This document shows positions 8,703 through 15,788 of a stretch of 34,677 bases of DNA, piece by piece. The stretch covers positions 12,673 to 47,349 of the forward strand of contig MSXN01000016.1 in the NCBI GenBank assembly GCA_002083555.1, read 5' to 3'. The position numbers and the translations under genes are program-made. The notes below the pieces were generated by a model. That model did no database searches, had not been told where the DNA came from, and worked only from the letters and a program-made list of their open reading frames with translations. Numbering within the stretch: position 1 is the first letter of the stretch; each line of letters begins with the position of its first letter. The DNA is from Nitrospira sp. ST-bin5 (GTDB lineage Bacteria; Nitrospirota; Nitrospiria; Nitrospirales; Nitrospiraceae).

Positions 8703-9878
8703 TTAAGCCTGTGCGGGTGGGGTAAGCCGCCTTCTGGCGCCGCCTTGGACGATGAGGAATTCGTAGAGGCGGCATTCGATGGCGCCGTTGAAGAGGGGCG
8801 TACGTTTGGTGGGAGCCAGGCCGATGAGCTTCGGAGCCCGAAGGTCTCCGGTGAAGAGATACACGCGCCAGCCGACGCACCGGGTTTTCAGCCAGGAGCC
8901 CAGCTTGGGATAAAACACATCTAGATCGGCCTGCGTGCTGAGGCGGACGCCATAGGGGGGATTCATGACAATGATGCCCGGCTCTTGCGGCGGGGTGAGG
9001 TCGAACAGATCGGTTTGTGTCAGCGCGATGTCGCTGGCGACTCCGGCGCGCATGAACTGATCTTTGGCGGCTTGCACGGCGTGGGCATCCCGATCAGAGG
9101 CATAAATGGGGACGGGACTGGAGGGCAATTGTTTGGCTTGTGCCTGAGCCTGGACCGTTCTCCAGAGTGCCGGGTCGAAATTCGAGAACAGTTCAAAGGC
9201 GAAGCGCCGACCGAGTCCGGGGGCTATTTTCCTGGCGAGCATGGCGGCTTCGAGTGCAATAGTCCCGCCGCCGCAGAGGGGATCGAGGAGTAACGTGGTC
9301 CCGTTCCAGCCGGTCAGCTGTACGATGCCGGCCGCCAGATTCTCGCGCAAGGGGGCCTCGACGGTGGATTCGCGGAAGCCGCGCTTGAAGAGCGAGTCCC
9401 CCGTGGTTCCGAGATAGAGCGTGAGATGGGTGGCATCGAGAAAGGCATCGATGCGAATGTCCGGGCGGTTTGAATTGACACTGGGGCGGGTGCCCTTCTG
9501 CTTGGTGAAGGTGTCGCAGATGGCATCCTTAATGCGCAGTGTGACGAAGTCGATACTTTTAAGCGGACAGTGCTGGGCGCTGGTTTTGACTTTGATGGTG
9601 CGCGCGGGGGTGAACCATTGCGGCCAGGAGAGGGCGGAGGCTGCGACGTAGATATCCTGTTCGGTGCGATACGGGACGTGCGCGACTTCCAGCAGGATGC
9701 GGCTGGCAATGCGGCTTTCCAAATTGGCCCGGTAGACAGCGGCGAGACCGCCGGAAAATCCGACGCCCCCCTCGGTTTGGCGCAGATCGGTGGCGCCAAG
9801 GGCGCCCAGTTCCTGCTGCAGCAACGCTTCAAGGCCGCGCGGACAGGGTGCAAAGCAGCGGTAGTTTGTGTTATCCAT
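8703..9878 (-). CDS. rlmL: THUMP-domain rRNA (guanine-N2) methyltransferase, RlmL-like
   Basis: This encodes a 391-residue SAM-dependent RNA methyltransferase of the RlmL/YpsC group, expected to make N2-methylguanine (position 2445 in E. coli 23S rRNA). The N-terminal part (FAPCPRGLEALLQQELGALG) and the following THUMP domain bind RNA. The Rossmann domain shows LLDPLCGGGTIALEAAMLAR (SAM loop), YASDRDAHAV and the catalytic IIVMNPPYGVRL. It corresponds to the N-terminal half of E. coli RlmKL; the RlmK half is absent, as in most bacteria outside the gamma group. I prefer the ATG at 9878, which has AGGTGA about 5 bases upstream. A GTG at 9887 lies inside that site. It is divergent from the Nudix gene with only 29 bases between the starts. 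The symbol is by homology. Confidence 0.88.
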   Translation of the reverse strand: MDNTNYRCFAPCPRGLEALLQQELGALGATDLRQTEGGVGFSGGLAAVYRANLESRIASRILLEVAHVPYRTEQDIYVAASALSWPQWFTPARTIKVKTSAQHCPLKSIDFVTLRIKDAICDTFTKQKGTRPSVNSNRPDIRIDAFLDATHLTLYLGTTGDSLFKRGFRESTVEAPLRENLAAGIVQLTGWNGTTLLLDPLCGGGTIALEAAMLARKIAPGLGRRFAFELFSNFDPALWRTVQAQAQAKQLPSSPVPIYASDRDAHAVQAAKDQFMRAGVASDIALTQTDLFDLTPPQEPGIIVMNPPYGVRLSTQADLDVFYPKLGSWLKTRCVGWRVYLFTGDLRAPKLIGLAPTKRTPLFNGAIECRLYEFLIVQGGARRRLTPPAQA

Positions 9879-9907
9879 CCTGATCACCTAATGAGAAAGA
9901 GCCTGCC

Positions 9908-10468
9908 GTGAAATTCTGCAGTACCTGCGGGGCCCCGGTCAGTCAAAAGATCCCAGCCGGCGACAATGTGCTGCGCTATGTGTGTGACCATTGTCAGGCT
10001 ATTCATTACCATAATCCCAAGATTGTCGCAGGCTGTATTCCTGAATGGGAGGGGCAGATCTTGCTGTGTCGGCGCGCCATCGAGCCGCGGCTGGGGCTCT
10101 GGACGTTTCCGGCCGGCTTTATGGAGATCGGCGAGACGACGGAAGAGGCGGCAGCCCGGGAGACGAAGGAAGAGGCGCTGGCGGATGTGGAGATTACGGC
10201 TCTGTATGCGGTGCTCAGTATGCCGCATATCGGGCAGGTGTACATGGTATTCCGTGGGCGCATGTTGACCCCAGAGTTTGGTGCCGGCACTGAAAGCCTG
10301 GAAGTTCGCTTGTTCCCCCGCCATGCGATTCCGTGGGAAGGCATGGCCTTTCCGGTGGTTGCTGAAGCATTGCGCCGCTATGTGAAGGATGCGGCCGCAG
10401 GGCAGTTCCCCCTGCATCTGGCGAGCGTGGATGATCGGATGCCGCCTGAGGCGGTTCCTGATCTATGA
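9908..10468 (+). CDS. Nudix hydrolase with N-terminal zinc ribbon
   Basis: This encodes 186 residues. The first 30 residues form a zinc ribbon with two CxxC pairs (Cys4/Cys7 and Cys26/Cys29), the arrangement of the Nudix_N_2 domain. A complete Nudix box follows at about residues 70-90 (G70, E76, R84-E85, E88-E89), in GFMEIGETTEEAAARETKEE. Such enzymes hydrolyse nucleoside diphosphates linked to another group (NADH, ADP-ribose, FAD and similar) and need Mg2+ or Mn2+. The start is a GTG at 9908 with only a weak purine-rich site (GAGAAAGAG) upstream. It is transcribed away from the rlmL-like gene and runs towards the toxin-antitoxin pair. The precise substrate cannot be assigned. Confidence 0.87.
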   Translation: MKFCSTCGAPVSQKIPAGDNVLRYVCDHCQAIHYHNPKIVAGCIPEWEGQILLCRRAIEPRLGLWTFPAGFMEIGETTEEAAARETKEEALADVEITALYAVLSMPHIGQVYMVFRGRMLTPEFGAGTESLEVRLFPRHAIPWEGMAFPVVAEALRRYVKDAAAGQFPLHLASVDDRMPPEAVPDL

Positions 10469-10475
10469 CAGGCAG

Positions 10476-10736
10476 TTACCTGAGCAGGGCGCGTGGCACG
10501 ATGGCGTGGATGTCCACGAGCGAGTCCGCGCGATCGATCGAATAAAAAATCCGCCAATCCCCGACCGCGTATTTCGACAGGCCCGGCAGGTCTGACGCGA
10601 CCGACTCGTGGCGCAGGTTGTCGACGTTCGACGCGATCCATTTGGTTTTGTCGAAGAGCCGTTGGGCCATGGCGGGATCCACCTGTGTCAGGTCCTGAAT
10701 GACGGTTGGTCTGAAGGCGAGGCGAAACCAGGCCAT
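10476..10736 (-). CDS. RelE/ParE-family toxin
   Basis: This encodes 86 residues, the usual size for a RelE/ParE toxin. The C-terminal half has the family pattern: L-x-K-Y-x-x-G-D-W-R-I-F-Y-S-I-D, then V-D-I-H-A-I-V-P-R. RelE-type toxins cut mRNA on the ribosome and ParE-type toxins poison gyrase; sequence alone does not settle which. The gene follows its antitoxin after 6 bases. It has no ribosome-binding site of its own (GTAACCGACC before ATG), so it is probably translated by coupling to the antitoxin, which would keep toxin below antitoxin. It is convergent with the Nudix gene. Confidence 0.82.
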   Translation of the reverse strand: MAWFRLAFRPTVIQDLTQVDPAMAQRLFDKTKWIASNVDNLRHESVASDLPGLSKYAVGDWRIFYSIDRADSLVDIHAIVPRALLR

Positions 10737-10742
10737 GGTCGG

Positions 10743-10946
10743 TTACCAGCGCAGCCCGAGTCGGTCGGCCACGTCCTCGCCCGAAAGCCGTTCGCTGCTG
10801 GTGAGGGACTCTTTCAAGCGTGCCTGTAGGGCGTCCCCCAATGCCAACCCGAGATCCGGATCGCCGATGAGTTCGCGTAAGCGATCGTCGACGAGGCCCT
10901 GGACGAGTTCTTTTAACTGTTGGGGCGTAAGCTGGGAGAGATCCAT
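10743..10946 (-). CDS. Small antitoxin-like protein
   Basis: This 67-residue protein is the likely antitoxin of the adjoining RelE/ParE toxin, by position and size. It is helical and acidic at its N-terminal half (LTPQQLKELVQGLVDDRLRE). A short LxxEDVADRLGLRW end resembles a dimerising or toxin-wrapping tail. I see no clear ribbon-helix-helix or HTH signature, so the DNA-binding part is uncertain. The ATG at 10946 has no Shine-Dalgarno sequence. A candidate -10 box ends 8 bases upstream, which would make the message leaderless. Confidence 0.72.
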   Translation of the reverse strand: MDLSQLTPQQLKELVQGLVDDRLRELIGDPDLGLALGDALQARLKESLTSSERLSGEDVADRLGLRW

Positions 10947-10954
10947 GGTTTGAG

Positions 10955-10996
10955 AGGATACGGAGTTGCTCAGGAGAATTGCAACATTCCTGTTGC
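10955..10996 (-). promoter_or_regulatory. Candidate promoter and operator of the toxin-antitoxin pair
   Basis: Reading the minus strand, TTGCAA (10979-10984), an 18-base spacer and TATCCT (10955-10960) form a plausible sigma-70 promoter with 4/6 matches in each box. Three copies of a 5-base half-site surround it: GTTGC at 10965-10969, GCAAC at 10981-10985 and GTTGC at 10992-10996 on the plus strand. The last two form a perfect inverted repeat with a 6-base centre that covers the -35 box. That is where an autorepressing antitoxin or toxin-antitoxin complex would be expected to bind. This is pattern-based inference. Confidence 0.45.
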
Positions 10997-11012
10997 CCGA
11001 GGCGAGGAAGGC

Positions 11013-11339
11013 TTAGGCGGCGTGCGTGGCGGAGGAGAGTCTGGTGATGAATTGATTGAGGCGTTCGAGTTGCGGGGGCGCGATCGTGAGGAATTCGATG
11101 CCGATACCGTGCGAGCCGGTCCAGCGGACGGCGGCATTTGTGATAATAATCGGGGTGGCTTCTCCGGGGAGTTGCAATGAGACTTCCAATTGCATGCCGG
11201 TAAACGGTCTAATGACGCTTTCGACCCGGCAGCCTTTGAGGGAGACATCGCGGAGGGCGGCGTTATACTTCAATCGATCTCGCTGGACGAGTGTGCTCGA
11301 GATAGAAGCCGGGAATCGGGGAAACTTCCGTGTCACCAT
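11013..11339 (-). CDS. Single-domain PilZ protein
   Basis: This encodes 108 residues forming one PilZ domain. RxxxR is at residues 4-8 (RKFPR) and DxSxxG is in LRDVSLKGCRVES, so c-di-GMP binding should be intact. The block AAVRWTGSHGIGIEFL is the usual later strand pair. The ATG at 11339 has AGAGGAG about 8 bases upstream, lying inside the end of the preceding PilZ gene. Only 2 bases separate the two genes, so they form an operon of paralogues. Role: a small c-di-GMP receptor with unknown partner. Confidence 0.85.
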   Translation of the reverse strand: MVTRKFPRFPASISSTLVQRDRLKYNAALRDVSLKGCRVESVIRPFTGMQLEVSLQLPGEATPIIITNAAVRWTGSHGIGIEFLTIAPPQLERLNQFITRLSSATHAA

Positions 11340-11341
11340 TG

Positions 11342-11707
11342 TCAGGACTCCTCTGATAGCTGCTCAATCAATTGCGCCAACCGATCTCGCTCTGACTCCT
11401 GCATGCCGAGAAAGTCGACGCCGAAGTCATCTTCCATGGTCCATCGGACGGTGGCCGCATGGACATGGATCGGTCCGTGCGTGGGTGGGTGGAGTTCCAG
11501 TTTGAGGATAGCGCCGATTTCCGCGGTGACATGTGCGGCGCTCATAATCTTGCATCCACCCAGGCCGAGGTTGTACACGGTACCTGTGGTGACGCAGTCC
11601 CCGGTGCACGAGATGGGGAATTCGACGCGATAGCGGGTTTGTTGGCGCAACTCGGCCTTTTCCCGTTCGCGCTTGGATTGAGTGGCAAGTGACCGCATCG
11701 TAGGCAA
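11342..11707 (-). CDS. PilZ-domain protein with variant binding motif
   Basis: This encodes 121 residues. A basic helix (QSKREREKAELRQ) precedes the PilZ domain. RxxxR is present (RQQTR), but the second motif reads NLGLGG in place of (D/N)xSxxG, so the serine is replaced by glycine. The block ATVRWTMEDDFGVDFLGM is typical. The frame starts at TTG 11707, which has CAGGAAAT correctly spaced upstream; an ATG at 11698 (nine bases inside) is the alternative but has no such site. It is first in a two-gene PilZ operon. Weak or lost ligand binding is possible. Confidence 0.8.
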   Translation of the reverse strand: MPTMRSLATQSKREREKAELRQQTRYRVEFPISCTGDCVTTGTVYNLGLGGCKIMSAAHVTAEIGAILKLELHPPTHGPIHVHAATVRWTMEDDFGVDFLGMQESERDRLAQLIEQLSEES

Positions 11708-11824
11708 ATATTTCCTGTTCGCTGTCCCGGTGTGATTCTCTCTGAAGGCTATGTGGCAAGGGCTGGAATGTCAATAAAAACGCTGATCTGTGCGAGCGTA
11801 ACTCACGTTCACAGTTGAGGAATC

Positions 11825-12046
11825 ATGATTATGAAGAGAAAGCCTGGAGAGCCGATCTATTTAGGACGTCATGTGCTGGCGTTGGGACTGGCGGTGGTCT
11901 GTCCAGGAGCGCTTCCTCAGCTCTACCATATGATGGTGGCTCCAATTTCGATAGAGGTCAGACTGGTGGCAGGGTTACTTATTGCCGTGGGCGCGGGCTT
12001 GCTGCTTGTGCGACTGTACTCAGTGTCTGCGAGGAACGAGCCGTAG
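11825..12046 (+). CDS. Small two-helix membrane protein
   Basis: This encodes 73 residues with two hydrophobic stretches (about 16-38, HVLALGLAVVCPGALPQ onward; about 46-66, VRLVAGLLIAVGAGLLLVRL). The ends are short and basic. TTGAGGA lies just upstream; the ATG at 11825 is 4 bases from it and an in-frame ATG at 11831 is 10 bases from it, so either could be used. It is divergent from the PilZ pair. I do not recognise a family. The hydrophobic pattern and the ribosome-binding site favour a real gene. Confidence 0.5.
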   Translation: MIMKRKPGEPIYLGRHVLALGLAVVCPGALPQLYHMMVAPISIEVRLVAGLLIAVGAGLLLVRLYSVSARNEP

Positions 12047-12068
12047 CGGCTCAGGGTCGCGGTTTCGT

Positions 12069-12563
12069 TCAGCGCCGGCCCCAATGGCGGTAGTGCCGCG
12101 GACCCCAATAGATGTGCGGGCCATAGTAGTACGGGTAACCATAATATCCCGAGCGCCCAAGATAGAGGCCCAGTCCCACGGCCGGTGGGTACACGTAGGT
12201 GTAGGCGCTGTAGGGGACAGAGGGAACGATAGCGGGCGGGGTTGCTAGTTGCCTCTGCATGTCTGCTGTGGCGGCGGCCTGCCGGTCGCTCTGCTGTTTA
12301 AGCTGTTCGACGGCGCCTTGTTGAGCCTGCAGCTGCCCTTTCAGCTTTCCGATCTCTTCCCGCTGCAATTCGATAAATGTATTGAGACAGCGGGTCTGTG
12401 CCTCGCCTTCGTACGTCGAACATTCCCAGGGTACAGATTGATTCTGAGCATGCGCTAGTCCGGCTGCCAGGAATAAAGCTGCCGCAGCGGCTCCTGCGAT
12501 GAGGATGGACTTCGCGAAGTGCTTTGCGTAGAGAGGCGCCATCACGGTTGCCTGACGGGCCAT
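12069..12563 (-). CDS. Secreted coiled-coil protein with Tyr/Gly/Pro-rich tail
   Basis: This encodes 164 residues. A signal peptide (residues 1-39, with core ILIAGAAAAALFLAAG and AHA before the cut) sends it to the periplasm. The mature part has two cysteines flanking an acidic stretch (ECSTYEGEAQTRC), a helical Gln/Lys-rich coiled-coil region (about 62-95), and a C-terminus rich in Tyr, Gly, Pro and His (YYGYPYYYGPHIYWGPRHYR). The ATG at 12563 has a perfect AGGAGG 6-7 bases upstream; the longer frame to 12635 has none. Such tails occur in envelope proteins, but the function is unknown. Confidence 0.75.
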   Translation of the reverse strand: MARQATVMAPLYAKHFAKSILIAGAAAAALFLAAGLAHAQNQSVPWECSTYEGEAQTRCLNTFIELQREEIGKLKGQLQAQQGAVEQLKQQSDRQAAATADMQRQLATPPAIVPSVPYSAYTYVYPPAVGLGLYLGRSGYYGYPYYYGPHIYWGPRHYRHWGRR

Positions 12564-12740
12564 AGTATTCCTCCTCTTGTGACGTGAATCTGTATACACG
12601 CTACCATGTGAGGTCAGTTTTGAATAGGCCTGCATGATTCACTCAACGCGTGAGCGTGCTCCCGGTTGACGAGCGGTGACCCTGCTCACTGTTTGCAGTC
12701 GCCGATCGTGGTTTGATTTTGAAGGAGCGGCCCCCCTAGA

Positions 12741-13493
12741 ATGCGCCATCATTCACACGAGAAGCGTATGCGATCCTCCTCATCCAAGACGCCAGGGCGG
12801 AAGACCAGGACCAAGCCGAAGAATCCCACGCTCACACCATCCCAGAAGCGCCGGTTCCAGCAACGTTTACTCAAGTGGTACGGCGAACACGGGCGCGACC
12901 TGCCCTGGCGCAAGACATCTGATCCGTACCATATCCTCGTGTCGGAAGTGATGCTGCAGCAGACGCAGGTCGACCGGGTGATTCCTAAGTATCATGAGTT
13001 TCTGGATCGTTATCCGAGCTTTGAGCATCTGGCGGAGGCGCCCGTTGCCGATGTGAAGAAGACCTGGTACCCGCTCGGCTATAACATCCGCCCGGAGCGA
13101 CTCCACAGCATCGCGTGTGAAACGGTGGAGCGATACGGCGGGCAGTTGCCCAATGATGCGGAGGAATTGCTGTCCTTTAAAGGGATCGGGCGGTATACGG
13201 CCGGGGCGATTCGTTCCTTTGCCTTCAATGAAGATGCCCCCATTCTCGATACGAACGTGACTCGCGTGCTGCATCGCGTATTCATTGCCGAGGGCGATCC
13301 CAAAACGAAAAAGGCACAGCTGTGGGAGTTGTCCGAGGCCTTGATCCCGCGTGGCAAGGGTTATGACTTCAATCAAGCGATCATGGATTTCGGCGCGATG
13401 GTCTGTACCGCGCGCGATCCCTATTGTCTGCTTTGCCCGATGAAGTCGATCTGCAAAACGTATCCGTTCGATGGCGCGTCGACCGGTAAATAG
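12741..13493 (+). CDS. mutY: A/G-specific adenine glycosylase MutY, lacking the C-terminal recognition domain
   Basis: This base-excision enzyme removes adenine mispaired with 8-oxoguanine. It is 250 residues long, against about 350 in E. coli. The N-terminal catalytic region is complete: Glu69 in SEVMLQQTQV, a helix-hairpin-helix (LLSFKGIGRYTAGAI, about 143-157), Asp170 in ILDTNVTRVL, and a [4Fe-4S] cluster Cys222-x6-Cys229-x2-Cys232-x5-Cys238. What is missing is the C-terminal MutT-like domain that reads 8-oxoG. The usual GLGYYxRxRNLH block is here PLGYNIRPERLH. The ATG at 12741 has GAAGGAG a little far upstream (about 13 bases); an ATG at 12768 is possible, since the first 30 residues are a basic, low-complexity extension. 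A Nudix gene follows after 6 bases. Confidence 0.88.
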   Translation: MRHHSHEKRMRSSSSKTPGRKTRTKPKNPTLTPSQKRRFQQRLLKWYGEHGRDLPWRKTSDPYHILVSEVMLQQTQVDRVIPKYHEFLDRYPSFEHLAEAPVADVKKTWYPLGYNIRPERLHSIACETVERYGGQLPNDAEELLSFKGIGRYTAGAIRSFAFNEDAPILDTNVTRVLHRVFIAEGDPKTKKAQLWELSEALIPRGKGYDFNQAIMDFGAMVCTARDPYCLLCPMKSICKTYPFDGASTGK

Positions 13494-13499
13494 GGGAGT

Positions 13500-13904
13500 A
13501 TGACAATCATCGAAGTTGCCGCCGGTTTGATTCAGCGCGATGGGCGGTACCTGATTGCCCGGCGAAAGGCCGGCGTGCATCTCGCCGGCTATTGGGAATT
13601 CCCCGGGGGAAAGCGTGAGCACGGAGAATCGCTGGAGGAATGCCTGCGGCGAGAATTGCGCGAAGAGTTAAACGTGCTGGTCGGCATCCCTCTGCCGTAT
13701 CGAATAGTGCGGCATGAGTATCCGGAGAAGATCGTGGAGCTACATTTCTTTCGTTGCGCCATTGAAAGCGGCGAAGCTGAGGCGTTGGATTGCGCAGAGC
13801 TGCGGTGGGTGTTGCCGGAAGAATTCAATCAGTTCACTTTTCCACCTGCTGACGGAGTGATTCTCGAGTCTCTGCAGCGCGATAGGGTCATGGAGTCGCA
13901 ATGA
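13500..13904 (+). CDS. MutT-like Nudix hydrolase (8-oxo-dGTP pyrophosphatase candidate)
   Basis: This encodes 134 residues, the size of E. coli MutT (129). The Nudix box at residues 37-59 is complete for metal binding (G37, E43, R51-E52, E55-E56); the final Gly is Asn58. The motif AGYWEFPGGKREHGE is typical of MutT, and VELHFFRCAIESGE and LRWVLPEEF fit the rest of the fold. It would hydrolyse 8-oxo-dGTP to the monophosphate. The ATG at 13500 has GGGGAG overlapping the mutY stop. Because the upstream MutY lacks its Nudix-like C-terminal domain, this separate protein could also act with MutY, but its intact active site argues for a true hydrolase. Confidence 0.87.
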   Translation: MTIIEVAAGLIQRDGRYLIARRKAGVHLAGYWEFPGGKREHGESLEECLRRELREELNVLVGIPLPYRIVRHEYPEKIVELHFFRCAIESGEAEALDCAELRWVLPEEFNQFTFPPADGVILESLQRDRVMESQ

Positions 13905-14617
13905 AAGTCGTATTGGATATTGAGACGGTTCAAGCGCCGCGTGCGGAATGGGCACACCTTATTGGAAAAGAGCATCCGCCGGAGGACGCTTTGGCCAGGC
14001 CAGGAGGACTGGACCTCTTTGAAGCCGGTGCCGCTGAGGAAGCGCGCCATGCTGAAGATGAGCAGTACGCCAAATCGGCGTTCGATGGGACGTTCAGCAA
14101 GATTGTCTGCATCGGCCTGCTCGAATTTTCCGATCAAATGGAAGCCCGTAGCGCGGTGGCCTGGTATGGGAGCAATGAGAAGGAACTCCTTCGTCAGTTC
14201 TGGGCCAGGATTGCGCAAGACCGGCCCACCTTGTTCATTACTCATAACGGCCTGGGATTCGATCTTCCGTTTATTAAAAAACGATCGATTATCCACCAGG
14301 TCAAACCGAGTTACGACATCAATCTGGCGAAGTTTCGCGCCGAACCGGTTTATGACACGATGGCGATCTGGAGTAATTGGGATACGCGTGGATGGGTCAA
14401 GCTGGATGTGCTGGCACGCGCGCTTAATGTGGAAACCAAGTCGGGGAGCGGATCGCAGGTGGCAGAGATGTGGGAGAAGGGGCAGGGACAGGAGCTGGCT
14501 CGGTATTGCCTACAAGATACGTATGTCACGTATGCCTGTTTTTGCAGAATGAATTTCCGGCAGCCCCTGTCCAGTGACGTTGTCTTGCTCCAGCCGGAGT
14601 TGCTGGAGCTCTTGTAG
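13901..14617 (+). CDS. DEDDy 3'-5' exonuclease related to the PolB proofreading domain
   Basis: This encodes 238 residues. The DEDDy residues can be placed: Asp6 and Glu8 in VLDIETV, Asp121 in THNGLGFDLPF, and Tyr202 with Asp206 in RYCLQDTYVTY. This matches the stand-alone predicted 3'-5' exonuclease family related to DNA polymerase B. It would remove nucleotides from 3' ends of single-stranded or mispaired DNA. The start ATG overlaps the MutT stop (ATGA), so it is translationally coupled and belongs to the mutY-mutT operon. An acidic, Ala-rich insertion sits at about 35-60. The stop region carries a short tandem repeat (14609-14626). Confidence 0.87.
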   Translation: MKVVLDIETVQAPRAEWAHLIGKEHPPEDALARPGGLDLFEAGAAEEARHAEDEQYAKSAFDGTFSKIVCIGLLEFSDQMEARSAVAWYGSNEKELLRQFWARIAQDRPTLFITHNGLGFDLPFIKKRSIIHQVKPSYDINLAKFRAEPVYDTMAIWSNWDTRGWVKLDVLARALNVETKSGSGSQVAEMWEKGQGQELARYCLQDTYVTYACFCRMNFRQPLSSDVVLLQPELLELL

Positions 14618-14639
14618 CTCTTGTAGCTATGGTTTCGCC

Positions 14640-15623
14640 CTATCGAGTCGGCTGAAGTTCAGCGGGCTTCTTCTTGGGTGCCGGCTTCGATGACACGTTC
14701 TTGGCTTTCATCGCATCGCGTTCGGCGGTGCGTTCTCGCAGTTCCTTCTTCATCCACTCTGTTTCCTTGCGAAGCATTTTGAGCTCCGATTCCTTGAGGG
14801 CGTTGGCTTCTCTTGCTTGGCGCAATTCGTCCAGCTTTCTATTGAGGATGTCTTCAGTGGTCATGTCACTCGTCGGTTTGTCCGCGGATGCGGACATGTC
14901 GCTGATCGCGACAGCTTGGACCGGTGCTGAAGACTCTTGTCTGGCGGCGACTTTCACAGGAGCCGAAAACGCAGGCTGTGCGACGGGTGCCGGAGTAGCC
15001 ATCGCCGCTACGGGCATCGCAGCAGGCATAGATGCTCTGGCCAGCGCGGTATAGTCAATCACCATCGACATGGCTCCGGCGGCACCGTTGGCCGCAAACG
15101 AGGGGGCCGACTCGATGTGGGCAGCCGATTTCGGCATGAACCCGGCGGCTTTCATCCCCTTGGGGGAGGAGATGGTGAAATAAGCCGCTCCATGTTGCAC
15201 GTAAAGGGTGCCCGCGGTGGGTGCAGCGCCTGACCCTGCCGATGAAGATACACGGAAACCGACAATCTGTTCCGGTTTCGCTCGCGACAATCCTTGGGCT
15301 AGCAGGGGAGCGAGAAACTCGGCATCTCCATCGCTGAATACTCTCATCGGCTTACTGCCACTCGCGGGCATTCTGCTGGAGGCCGAGGCGGCCTCCTCTG
15401 TCATGACACCTTTCACAATTTTCAGCATCGTATTCTGATCAATGATCGTCGGGTGATTGGCCTCGAAAGACCATTCAGACACTTCCTCGAGGTAGACAGA
15501 GCCTTTGGCGCTCTGATGCATGGACTGGGATCCTGAGACCATGGAACAGCCGCTAAAGAGCACGGCTGCCAGAAGCCATCCTGTTGTCCTGTATCGAGTC
15601 TGATTGTTGCGAATTGAATGCAT
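14640..15623 (-). CDS. Lipoprotein with Ala/Pro-rich middle and coiled-coil end
   Basis: This encodes 327 residues. The lipobox LFSGC places the lipidated cysteine at residue 26. Residues about 40-170 form a compact domain (YLEEVSEWSFEANHPTI; FLAPLLAQGLSRAKPEQIVGF; LYVQHGAAYFTIS). Then follows an Ala/Pro/Met-rich linker (about 195-250), a heptad-like charged coiled coil (about 265-310) and a Lys/Pro tail (KPAPKKKPAELQP) suited to touching peptidoglycan or acidic surfaces. AGAAGGAG stands 5-6 bases before the ATG at 15623. It is convergent with the exonuclease gene, 22 bases away. I do not recognise a named family. Confidence 0.8.
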   Translation of the reverse strand: MHSIRNNQTRYRTTGWLLAAVLFSGCSMVSGSQSMHQSAKGSVYLEEVSEWSFEANHPTIIDQNTMLKIVKGVMTEEAASASSRMPASGSKPMRVFSDGDAEFLAPLLAQGLSRAKPEQIVGFRVSSSAGSGAAPTAGTLYVQHGAAYFTISSPKGMKAAGFMPKSAAHIESAPSFAANGAAGAMSMVIDYTALARASMPAAMPVAAMATPAPVAQPAFSAPVKVAARQESSAPVQAVAISDMSASADKPTSDMTTEDILNRKLDELRQAREANALKESELKMLRKETEWMKKELRERTAERDAMKAKNVSSKPAPKKKPAELQPTR

Positions 15624-15704
15624 GGCTGCTCCTTCTACTGTGGATAGAAAAATATCGGCATGTGTAAAGGGTACCGTCTAGATGCGTAACTGGCGTTTTG
15701 GGGA

Positions 15705-15788
15705 TTACCAGATGCCAAGGCCCATGAGGACCATGCCAACAGCCATCCATCCAAAAACGCCCAGTGAAATAATTGTCTCGAGTGTCAT
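15705..15788 (-). CDS. Possible 27-residue single-helix membrane peptide
   Basis: A short frame (starts MTLETIISLGVFGW, ends GLGIW) reads almost entirely as one membrane helix with a tiny acidic N-terminus. It lies upstream of the lipoprotein gene on the same strand. The ribosome-binding site is weak (AAGCGGA, about 8 bases upstream). The frame continues upstream to 15902, but that extension is polar and unlike a protein. Small membrane proteins of this size are often missed, yet chance cannot be excluded. Confidence 0.3.
   Translation of the reverse strand: MTLETIISLGVFGWMAVGMVLMGLGIW

Noticed and set aside
14285..14293. Second DnaA-like site
   Set aside because: It is one base off consensus and sits inside the exonuclease coding region, so chance is likely.
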